DNA from: Devosia algicola
GTDB lineage: Bacteria; Pseudomonadota; Alphaproteobacteria; Rhizobiales; Devosiaceae
Direction: 5' to 3'
NCBI RefSeq assembly: GCF_028816455.1
Contig: NZ_CP118246.1
Location: forward strand, 2,680,501-2,744,500
DNA length: 64,000 nt
Shown here: positions 8,196-15,673 of the stretch, piece by piece
Layout: every line of letters starts with the position of its first letter
Numbering within the stretch: the first letter of the stretch is position 1
Notes under the pieces: model-generated
Database searches by the model: none
Seen by the model: only the letters and a program-made list of their open reading frames with translations
Told to the model about the DNA's origin: nothing
Position numbers and translations under genes: made by a program

Positions 8196-8307
8196 TTGAT
8201 CTGGCGTGCAATGAGGTCGATCAACAAATATGGCGATGTTAGCGCTCCCTTAGCAATAAGGCTCTATTGTAGTCACAATAGTGATAAACAATGAGGGTGC
8301 GCCAACC

Positions 8308-8856
8308 ATGCAGGCAACAGCATTCGTGGTCGGCCCCCAAGACGGGCCGGGCGCGGCATTGTCGGATATGGCGCGCGGGCTTAACTTCGCCTCGGTGCTG
8401 CCCTATGCGGGAGTAAGTACCGCCGAGCAGCAGTCCATGCGCACGCCTGTTTGCTATTTTCTGTTCGCCGCAGTCCCCGATATTGGCTCCTTGCGCGACG
8501 TTGCAGAGGCAATACGCTTCTCGCCCAGTCGCAAGGTTCGTTTCTCACCATTGATCTATTTTGCGTCAAACCCATCGCTCGACACCATAAACCGGTGCGC
8601 AAATCTGGGATTTGACGATGTCATCGCAATCCCGGTTGGGCAGGATCGGCTGGCCGAACGCATCAGTCGCCAGATCAACAAGACCATCGTCTATTACGAG
8701 ACTTCTGCCTATTTTGGGCCGGACCGGCGGCACCGGCAGATGCAGACACCGGCAGGGGAGTTGCGTGAAGGCGGGCGCTATCGGAGACTTGAAATCATGC
8801 GCAGCCTGATCTCGGGAATCAGTGTAGTCCGTGACGAACTCCGCGATACCCCATAG
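8308..8856 (+). CDS. Receiver-like protein with a YFGPDRRHRQ tail, function unknown
   Basis: About 182 residues. The first two thirds resemble a degenerate response-regulator receiver (VCYFLFAAVPDIGSL, SPLIYFASNPSLDTINRCANLGFDDVIAIPVGQDRL), with the GFDDVI-P stretch in the place of the usual Lys loop, but I cannot find the full acidic pocket. It is followed by KTIVYYETSAYFGPDRRHRQ, a tail seen in some alphaproteobacterial signalling proteins. I chose the ATG at 8308 because GAGGGT precedes it at good distance; an in-frame GTG at 8281 is also possible. No enzymatic motif is present. Confidence 0.6.
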   Translation: MQATAFVVGPQDGPGAALSDMARGLNFASVLPYAGVSTAEQQSMRTPVCYFLFAAVPDIGSLRDVAEAIRFSPSRKVRFSPLIYFASNPSLDTINRCANLGFDDVIAIPVGQDRLAERISRQINKTIVYYETSAYFGPDRRHRQMQTPAGELREGGRYRRLEIMRSLISGISVVRDELRDTP

Positions 8857-8968
8857 GCGCTTGCGCCATTGAAATCGATGCAAGGCCTATTTCCCTACTC
8901 TTGATTCTACCTTAGCGTGCGCCCGTCTGTTGCCACGAGTACAATCCATGAATATCGGCCTAAAGCTA

Positions 8969-9002
8969 CCGCCACAGGCTCCATGTCTATGGCGGGTTTT
9001 TT
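8969..9002 (+). terminator. Hairpin plus T-run before the MFS gene
   Basis: CCGCCA (8969-8974) can pair with TGGCGG (8990-8995) and is followed by G and six T, the form of an intrinsic terminator for the receiver-like gene. The loop of 15 bases is long. The T-run may also hide a one-base deletion in the MFS gene, see findings. Confidence 0.45.
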
Positions 9003-9017
9003 ATTTACTCATTCTGC

Positions 9018-10112
9018 ATGGGAAGCTTGTTCCCACGCATCCCCGATATTCGCAACGCCATGGGCGTAGAGGAGGGTGCCTTGGGACTGGCCCTCGTTGG
9101 CGCGGCCGTAGGAACTTTGATTTCATTGACTTTTTTTGGCCGTTTAATCGAAAAAATCGGCCATCGTCGGGTCATCCTATTCGCCATCCCGACGCTGGCG
9201 CTCAGCTATGCAATTGCTGTGTTGGCGCCCGGCCCACTCGCCCTGTTTTTGTTGCTGGTGCCCACGGGCCTATTGATCGGTGTAATCGAGATCGTCCTCA
9301 ATCTTGAGGCCGACCGTACTGAACACGCCCTGGGGCGTCGCATCATGAACCGCTCGCATGGCTTCTGGAGTATCGGCTTTTTCACCTCCGGCCTGATTGG
9401 TGCGTTTATCGCTCAGACCGGTCTGAGCGCCCAGGTTCATTTGGCCCTGATGGTGCCCATTGTCCTGGTTGGCGTGATACTTATTCTTGGCCGCTTCCAG
9501 CCGGCCGCCCATCGCACCGGCGGTAGCGCCGATGCCGGTCCGCGACTGGCGCGCCCCTCGCTTGCCATTATGGTGCTGGTGGCCGTCACCCTCTCCGCCA
9601 TGGTGCTCGAAGGGGCGGGTGGCGATTGGTCCGCGATCTATATGCGCGACATGTTTGCCGTGGAGCCGTTTCTTGCCGGCTTTGCCGTGGCTATCGGGGC
9701 GGGCGCCCAGGCTCTAACTCGTATATTCGCCGACAGGTTTGTCGAGCGCTATAATCCGGTGTTGGTAGCGCGTGTCTTGCTAACAGTGCTTGGTATCGGC
9801 GCTACCGCCGTTTTTCTGGCGCCAAACGCCGTTGTGGCCTTGGCCGGTTTTGCCCTCATGGGCGTTGGCACGAGTGCCATATTTCCCCTGGCCATGTCCG
9901 CCGCTGCGCAGCGCACCGATCGCCCCGCGGCGGTCAATGTGGCGGCATTGGCTCAGATATCGTTTGTCGCCTTCCTGCTTGGACCGCCGCTACTGGGTTT
10001 CGTCGCCCAGCATATTGGCATTCAATGGGCATTTGGTGTTGGCATTCCGCTGGTGGTCGTGAGTTTTTGGGCGGCCGGCGCGCTTTCGCCCCGGCCCTCA
10101 ATGATTGTCTGA
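9018..10112 (+). CDS. MFS transporter (YbjJ/FucP-like)
   Basis: A 364-residue, very hydrophobic protein. It opens with MGSLFPRIPDIRNAMGVEEGALG, the loop after helix 1 of YbjJ-type carriers, and continues with FFGRLIEKIGHRRVIL, the MFS A-motif region, and about ten further helices. Family members normally have one more helix before this point. In-frame sequence just upstream reads GGFFIYSFC, which looks like that missing helix, but no start codon is in frame; one extra T in the T6 run at 8997-9002 would join it to an ATG at 8983. Substrate unknown. MmcB follows three bases after the stop. Confidence 0.75.
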   Translation: MGSLFPRIPDIRNAMGVEEGALGLALVGAAVGTLISLTFFGRLIEKIGHRRVILFAIPTLALSYAIAVLAPGPLALFLLLVPTGLLIGVIEIVLNLEADRTEHALGRRIMNRSHGFWSIGFFTSGLIGAFIAQTGLSAQVHLALMVPIVLVGVILILGRFQPAAHRTGGSADAGPRLARPSLAIMVLVAVTLSAMVLEGAGGDWSAIYMRDMFAVEPFLAGFAVAIGAGAQALTRIFADRFVERYNPVLVARVLLTVLGIGATAVFLAPNAVVALAGFALMGVGTSAIFPLAMSAAAQRTDRPAAVNVAALAQISFVAFLLGPPLLGFVAQHIGIQWAFGVGIPLVVVSFWAAGALSPRPSMIV

Positions 10113-10115
10113 ACC

Positions 10116-10592
10116 ATGCCTGAGCCTGCCACCCCTGATCTGCCGCCCATTGTTGACCTTCGCCAGTCCGCGACTGCCCTGCGAGTGCAACGCGGGGTTA
10201 TGCGCCTGCTACGTCAAACCTACGACATGTGCTGCTACGCCGAGGTGTCGCTCAACAGCGGCCGGCGCGCCGACGTTCTGGCGGTCGGCCCTAAGGGTGA
10301 TATCTGGATCGTTGAAATCAAATCCAGCCTCATTGATTTTCAGGTTGATCGCAAATGGCCTGAATATCGCGACTATTCTGACAGGTTCTTCTTTGCCAAA
10401 CCGCCCGAACTGGATGCTGAAATCTTTCCCGCCAGTGAAGGATTGATCGTTGCCGATGGCCACGACGGTGCCATCCTGCGCGAGGGTCCTCATACGCCCA
10501 TCGCGGCTGCACGGCGTAAGGCGCTGATGCTCAAGCTGGCTCGGCTGGGCGCGGATCGAATCCACGCCCTGATGGACCCCGGGCCCAGCTAA
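10116..10592 (+). CDS. mmcB: MmcB-family DNA repair protein
   Basis: A 158-residue protein with the MmcB signature: VMRLLRQTYDMCCYAEVSLNSGRRADVLAVGPKGDIWIVEIKSS, then RKWPEYRDYSDRFFFA and GLIVADGHDGAILREG. The RADV...IVEIKSS core has the D-ExK arrangement of PD-(D/E)XK nuclease folds. In Caulobacter MmcB is an SOS-linked protein of DNA-damage tolerance together with ImuB/DnaE2. No SOS box is obvious here, and the gene is probably co-transcribed with the MFS gene. It converges with the beta-CASP hydrolase gene. Confidence 0.8.
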   Translation: MPEPATPDLPPIVDLRQSATALRVQRGVMRLLRQTYDMCCYAEVSLNSGRRADVLAVGPKGDIWIVEIKSSLIDFQVDRKWPEYRDYSDRFFFAKPPELDAEIFPASEGLIVADGHDGAILREGPHTPIAAARRKALMLKLARLGADRIHALMDPGPS

Positions 10593-10600
10593 GGCATTGC

Positions 10601-12221
10601 TTAGCGTGCATCGTCCCGTATTTCGGCACCGGTCAATTCACCCAGCGTGCTTTGCAGCGATTGCATCAGTTTGAGCTTGTCCGCATCATTGGCTGTCGCC
10701 CCCAGTTCCTGGCTGAGCCGAATGGTGAACTCGGAAAATGCATTGTGCCAGTCCGACGCGATCTGGGCATGATCGATGCGCTGCTCGGCTGGTCGCGTGA
10801 TGGCCCCCACGCCGTGCGGCAGCAACTCGAAACTGTCGTCGAGCAACGGCAGTATAACCTGGTCACCAGCCAATCCTGTTTCGATCAGCGCGGCTCGCAA
10901 CGCGTCCCGTTCTTCATCATCCCCATGGGTCAGGAACAGGGCCCCATGCGCGGGCAAGCGTTCGCCGATCCACGCCATCAACTCGCTATGGTCGGCATGG
11001 GCAGAATAGTTGCCGAGTGAATGGATTTGCGCCCGAACAGGCACGAGCGATCCATGTATGCGGACTTCGCGCGCGCCCGACTGAATGACGTGCCCAAGTG
11101 TGCCAGGGGCTTGATAACCCACAAACAGCACGGTGGCGTTGCTTCGGATCAGATTATTGCGCAAATGGTGCTTGATACGTCCGGCGTCACACATGCCCGA
11201 CGCCGACATGATGATGGCACCGCCCCGAATGGTGTTGATCGCCTTGCTGTCCTCGACCGCCTCGATAATGCGAAAACGCGAATCATTGAACAGGCTCTTC
11301 GGCACCCAACTGCACATCGTCAAACATTTTTGCGTATTTGCGGTAGACGCTGGTCACCTTGCTGGCCAGTGGACTATCGAGAAACACCAGCTGTGGGTCG
11401 ATTTCACCCGACTTGATCAGATAGCCGATATCGTGCAGCAGCTCCTGGCTGCGCTCGACCGCAAATGTGGGAATGACCAGATTGCCGCCGCGCTCCAGCG
11501 CGCCATTGATCTCGCGTTTGAGATCGGTCCGACGCTTTTCCAGTGAGTAGTCTTCGCGCTCACGGCCGCCATAGGTGGATTCGGACAGAATATAGTCAAA
11601 GCCCGCCGGCCCTTCCGGCTCCTTGTAAAAGACCTTTTCGTCCGGCCCCACATCGCCCGAAAACATGATCGAAATGGTCTTGCCCTCGCCATCCTTGACC
11701 TGCACTTCGATTGAAGCGGACCCGATAATATGGCCCGCGTTCCAGAATCGTGCCCGCACCCCGGGTCCAGGTTCGATCCATTCGTAGTATTGCGTGGTTT
11801 GTCGGTGTTTGAGCGCCTCTTCGGCATCGATCATGGTATAGAGCGGCTGAGCCGGTTCATTGCCACGGCGCCCCCGCTTGCGCGATTCGCGCTCCGCTTC
11901 ACTTTCCTGAATGCCGGCGCTATCGGGGAGCAGATATTCCAGTAGCCCCGCGGTCGGTCCCGTCATCCACATCTCACCCTTGAAACCCTCTTTATAGAGT
12001 TTGGGCAATAGCCCCGCATGGTCAATATGGGCGTGGGTCAGCAACAAAAAGTCGATGGCACCCGGATTGAATGGCGTTGGCTTGAGATTGAGCGCCCGGA
12101 CTGATTTGTTGCCTTGAAACAGGCCGCAATCAACCAGAAACTGCCCGCCGGGATGGGTAACGCGATAGCACGACCCGGTGACGGTCCCCGCCGCCCCATG
12201 AAATTGCAAGGTGACGGTCAT
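10601..12221 (-). CDS. Beta-CASP metallo-beta-lactamase RNA hydrolase (interrupted by one frameshift)
   Basis: N-terminal half: MBL fold with the LLTHAHIDHAGLLPKL metal motif, ELDxG-like VDCGLFQGNKSV and FSGDVGPDE. C-terminal half: beta-CASP and C-terminal segments with [39 protein letters not shown] and FLTHGDDEE. Such proteins cut RNA (YSH1/RNase J relatives). The two halves are in different frames and meet near 11295; removing one base at GAGCCTG (opposite strand, 11292-11297) gives EELFNDSRF and a 539-residue protein. The start at 12221 has AGGAG upstream. It lies 24 bases after actR on the same strand, so it may belong to the actS-actR transcript. Confidence 0.8.
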
Positions 12222-12245
12222 GGATACTCCTGAAAATGATCGGGC

Positions 12246-12797
12246 TTAGCGCGGCGCGCGCTTTGCCAGAATACGTTGCAATGTCCGCCTGTGCATATTG
12301 AGCCGCCGTGCCGTTTCCGACACATTGCGGTCGCACAATTCATACACCCGCTGGATATGCTCCCAGCGTACCCGATCCGCCGACATCGGATTTTCTGGCG
12401 GCTCCGGCTTGTCCTCGCCCGTTGCCAACAGGGCGTTGATCACATCGTCAGCATCGGCCGGTTTGGACAAATAGTCCACCGCCCCGAGTTTGACCGCCGT
12501 AACCGCGGTGGCAATGTTGCCGTAGCCCGTCAGGATGACCGCCCGCGCATCGGCACGTTTCTGGTGCAGTGCCGATACAACCGCCAGGCCGTTGCCATCA
12601 TCAAGGCGCATATCGACAACAGCATAGGCTGGTGGTCGCTCGGTTACCGCTGCAAGGCCCGCCGCGACGCTGCCCGCAATGCGCACCTCAAAACCCCGTC
12701 GCGTCATAGCGCGCTCGAGGCGGGTCAAAAAGGCCGCGTCGTCATCAACCAGCAGCAGGCTTGCATCGTGCTGCAACAATTCTTCTATCGTGCTCAT
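12246..12797 (-). CDS. actR: ActR/RegA/PrrA-type redox response regulator
   Basis: About 183 residues. The receiver domain has the acidic pair (LLLVDDDAAF), the phospho-Asp in VVDMRLDDGNGL and the Lys in DYLSKPADADD. A short linker with four prolines (DKPEPPENP) leads to a Fis-type HTH (RVYELCDRNVSETARRLNMHRRTLQRILAKR). This matches ActR/RegA regulators, which control energy, carbon and redox genes. I start at MSTIEEL (12797) rather than the ATG at 12818. The sensor gene actS lies directly upstream, so the pair is co-transcribed. Confidence 0.9.
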   Translation of the reverse strand: MSTIEELLQHDASLLLVDDDAAFLTRLERAMTRRGFEVRIAGSVAAGLAAVTERPPAYAVVDMRLDDGNGLAVVSALHQKRADARAVILTGYGNIATAVTAVKLGAVDYLSKPADADDVINALLATGEDKPEPPENPMSADRVRWEHIQRVYELCDRNVSETARRLNMHRRTLQRILAKRAPR

Positions 12798-12821
12798 CGC
12801 TCCTAGATAGGCGCTCACGCC

Positions 12822-14159
12822 TTAAACGTCAAAGCTGCTTTGTTCGATCTCGATATCTTGCGCTGGGCGCCGCCACCGGATCCGGACCTGCGCATGGCCA
12901 TAAGTGGCAATATTTTGAAACGCCAGCCGCGCTCCGGTGCGCTCCAACAGGGTTCTGGCGATAAAAATACCCAACCCCAACCCGCCGGGTTTGTCGGCGT
13001 CAGGCCCTTGAGGATCGCGGGCGCGAGTCGTCAGATATGGCTCCCCCAGTCGCGCGATCAACTCCGGCGGAAATCCGGGCCCATCGTCGGTAATGGCAAC
13101 GGTGATCATATCCTTGTCCCAGCCCGCCTCCACATGCACCTGCTGTTTGGCAAAATCGCTGGCATTCTCAATCAAATTGCCCAGTCCGTAGAGCAACCCG
13201 ACACTACGCCGAAACACTGGCGGCGCACCCACGGCATTTTTGTGATCGAACAGGATGACAGTGCCGCGCCCTTCATGCGGTCTGGCGACTTCTTCCAGCA
13301 GGTCCGTAAGTGGCACCGCCGCAAAAGGATCGGCGCCATCCGAGCCAAGATTGCGTAACTTGGCCAGAATGGCCCGGCATCGCGCCGCCTGCTCAATGAT
13401 CAATTCCACATCGTCGGCCAACTGGCTGCCCGGCTCGGTATCCGGGCGCATCTCTTTGGCGGCCAGCGCGATGGTGGAAAGCGGCGTGCCCAATTCGTGC
13501 GCCGCCGCCGCGGCCAGCCCGTCGAGCGCGCTCAACTGTTCCTTGTGTGACAGCGCCAGTTCTGTCGCTGCCAGCGCGTCGGCAATCTGACGCGCATCAT
13601 GGGCGACACGGTTGGTATAGGCGGCAATAAACACCACCCCGCAGATCAGCGACACCCAGATGCCGATGACATAGATACGATTGAAGATGATGGTTTCCTG
13701 CGGATCCCACGGCAGCGGCAGATGCCAGATCGCCAGCAGTGAAGCGATCGCGGCAACCAGCAATGCCATGCAAAAGGTAGCGCGCTGGGGCAGGGTGCTT
13801 GCCGAAACAGAAACGGGGGCCAATAACAACAGCGAAAACGGGTTGTGCAAACCCCCCGTTAGCGCCAGCAAACCGCCCAACTGCAGGCAGTCATAACCAA
13901 TCTGGATGGCGGCAAACAGCGTTGAAGGGCGATGCGCCACGCCAAACCGCACGATCATCACGATGTTGAACAGCACCGATAGCCCGATCAGGGCAAAACA
14001 TTCGGCCAGTGGCACCCGAAAGCCCAGCCCCAGTGCCACAAACAACACCCCGATTGCCTGCCCCCCAATCGCCAACCAGCGAAGCAACACCAGCGTTTCA
14101 AGGCGCAAGGGGCGCCAGCTTGACGGCATGGCGAGCCCATCGGCAGGCTGATCGTTCAT
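12822..14159 (-). CDS. actS: ActS/RegB/PrrB-type redox sensor histidine kinase
   Basis: A 445-residue kinase with six N-terminal membrane helices. It contains the GGLHNPFSLLLL segment, the quinone-binding GGxxNPF motif of RegB. The H-box is AAAAHELGTPLSTIALAAKEM, followed by the redox-box Cys in QAARCRAILAKL, and the ATP domain has NLIENASDFA, DDGPGFPPE and GLGLGIFIARTLLERTGA. RegB kinases sense quinol and thiol redox state and phosphorylate RegA. All key residues are present, so it should be active. It pairs with the regulator gene 24 bases downstream. Confidence 0.9.
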   Translation of the reverse strand: MNDQPADGLAMPSSWRPLRLETLVLLRWLAIGGQAIGVLFVALGLGFRVPLAECFALIGLSVLFNIVMIVRFGVAHRPSTLFAAIQIGYDCLQLGGLLALTGGLHNPFSLLLLAPVSVSASTLPQRATFCMALLVAAIASLLAIWHLPLPWDPQETIIFNRIYVIGIWVSLICGVVFIAAYTNRVAHDARQIADALAATELALSHKEQLSALDGLAAAAAHELGTPLSTIALAAKEMRPDTEPGSQLADDVELIIEQAARCRAILAKLRNLGSDGADPFAAVPLTDLLEEVARPHEGRGTVILFDHKNAVGAPPVFRRSVGLLYGLGNLIENASDFAKQQVHVEAGWDKDMITVAITDDGPGFPPELIARLGEPYLTTRARDPQGPDADKPGGLGLGIFIARTLLERTGARLAFQNIATYGHAQVRIRWRRPAQDIEIEQSSFDV

Positions 14160-14295
14160 GGATTCACACTCGTTTTTTGGGTCGCATGGGAAATAGCTGG
14201 GCCAATTTCAAGATCGAAAAAATTGCGGGCACATTCTTGATACCGCCGCGGTAATTGCCACATTTCCTCTATTCGTGACTGGGAAAGGTAGCGAA

Positions 14296-14811
14296 ATGCA
14301 CACTGCAATCATCAAACCACAATTTTCGCCCATTACCATCGCCTTGATGGTACTTGGGTTTATCGTCTTCTGGCCGCTTGGACTAGCCATCCTGGGTTAC
14401 ATTATCTGGGGTGAAAAGTTCGGCGGGTCAGCTGAAAAGGCACAATCTTACTGGAACAAGGGCAAGTCCTGGTGCACCTCAAATAGTGGTCGTCGTCATG
14501 GACATCACCACAATCACTACGCCTCGACCTCCAGTGGCAACGCCGCATTTGACGAATATCGTACCGAGCAGCTTCGTCGCCTCGAAGAAGAGCGGGCGCG
14601 TCTTGATGAAGAGATCAATGAATTCCACGATTATATGGCCAACCTCAACAAGGCCAAGGATCGCGAGGAATTTGACCGCTTCATGAACGAACGCCGTGGA
14701 AGTCGCCAAGGCTACACCGATGACAACAACAATGGTGGCAATGGTGGCAACGACGATAACGGTCCCAACAATGGCGACAACAATAGCGGCTGGGGTCAGG
14801 ATAACCGCTGA
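14296..14811 (+). CDS. DUF2852 membrane-anchored protein with Asn/Gly/Asp-rich tail
   Basis: About 171 residues from the ATG at 14296, which has GGGAAAGG upstream; an in-frame ATG at 14275 is less well placed. There is one membrane helix (ITIALMVLGFIVFWPLGLAILGYIIWG), a His-rich patch (RRHGHHHNHY), a charged coiled-coil stretch (NAAFDEYRTEQLRRLEEERARLDEEI, FDRFMNERRGSRQG) and a low-complexity tail rich in Asn, Gly and Asp. This is the layout of DUF2852, common in Hyphomicrobiales and of unknown function. A strong terminator follows. Confidence 0.75.
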   Translation: MHTAIIKPQFSPITIALMVLGFIVFWPLGLAILGYIIWGEKFGGSAEKAQSYWNKGKSWCTSNSGRRHGHHHNHYASTSSGNAAFDEYRTEQLRRLEEERARLDEEINEFHDYMANLNKAKDREEFDRFMNERRGSRQGYTDDNNNGGNGGNDDNGPNNGDNNSGWGQDNR

Positions 14812-14864
14812 CCCCACCAATAGTCCTCCTGAGCAGTCGCCTGCTATTGGCGATTAAACCTGTG

Positions 14865-14889
14865 GCGCCCCTGTTGGGGCGCTTTTTTT
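14865..14889 (+). terminator. Intrinsic terminator after the DUF2852 gene
   Basis: A perfect seven-base stem GCGCCCC / GGGGCGC with a TGTT loop is followed by seven T. It lies 53 bases after the stop codon and just before the next gene on the same strand. Confidence 0.9.
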
Positions 14890-14941
14890 GTGTGGCATGG
14901 TGATAGGCAACGGCCGCGAATCGCGCTTCTATCGCGCCAGC

Positions 14942-15673
14942 ATGAAACTGTTCGCCCGACAAAAAATTCCCGCCACGACCACGCTCGATATTGACGGGCA
15001 CCCGGTGCTCGTTCTCGTGCGCACAAATGCGCGTGCGAGAAACTATCGCCTCTCAATTCCTCATAGTGGTGGACCAGTCCTGTCGCTACCGCCTCACGGA
15101 CGTTGGATCGACGCCGAAGCTTTTTTACAGCGCCAGCGCAATTGGCTGGCCGCCCGACTGCCGCGCGCTGCTGCCCCAGTCGTCTTTGCGCCCGGCGCCA
15201 TCGTGCCGTTGCGCGGACAGGATCATCTAATTGTTGCGAGCGGCAGGACGCGCGGCCGGGTCGAGATTATTGAGGATGGCGACGTCATGACGCTCATCGT
15301 GCCCGGCGCCCCCGAGCATCAGGCGCGGCGGCTGACCGATTGGCTAAAGCAACAGGCAGAGTTGGACCTCAAACGTCAGACCATGGTCCATGCTGAACGG
15401 TTGGGTGTCACGGTGCGCGCGTTGCGCCTGCGCTCCCAGTCAACCCGCTGGGGCTCCTGCTCCAGCGTCGGTAATCTCAACTTCAATTGGCGCCTGATCC
15501 TGGCGCCCGATTATGTGCTCGATTATGTGGCCGCTCACGAGGTCGCCCATCTGGTCGAAATGAACCATTCTGCGGCATTCTGGGCGACTGTCAGCAAAAC
15601 CCTACCGGACATGGAACGCGGCCGCGCCTGGCTCAAGGCCCATGGCCGCCAGCTCATGGCTTACGGCGTCTAG
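14942..15673 (+). CDS. YgjP-like (SprT-like, DUF45) metallopeptidase
   Basis: About 243 residues. The C-terminal half carries STRWGSCSSVGNLNFNWRLILAP and the zinc motif AAHEVAHLVEMNHSAAFW (HExxH plus a third His), both typical of YgjP/DUF45 proteins. The N-terminal part has the NARARNYRLSIPHSG strand pattern of the family. Substrate unknown. I start at MKLFARQ (14942); the longer frame from 14888 would include the terminator's T-run. The stop shares bases with the convergent PBP1A stop (CTAG). Confidence 0.8.
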   Translation: MKLFARQKIPATTTLDIDGHPVLVLVRTNARARNYRLSIPHSGGPVLSLPPHGRWIDAEAFLQRQRNWLAARLPRAAAPVVFAPGAIVPLRGQDHLIVASGRTRGRVEIIEDGDVMTLIVPGAPEHQARRLTDWLKQQAELDLKRQTMVHAERLGVTVRALRLRSQSTRWGSCSSVGNLNFNWRLILAPDYVLDYVAAHEVAHLVEMNHSAAFWATVSKTLPDMERGRAWLKAHGRQLMAYGV

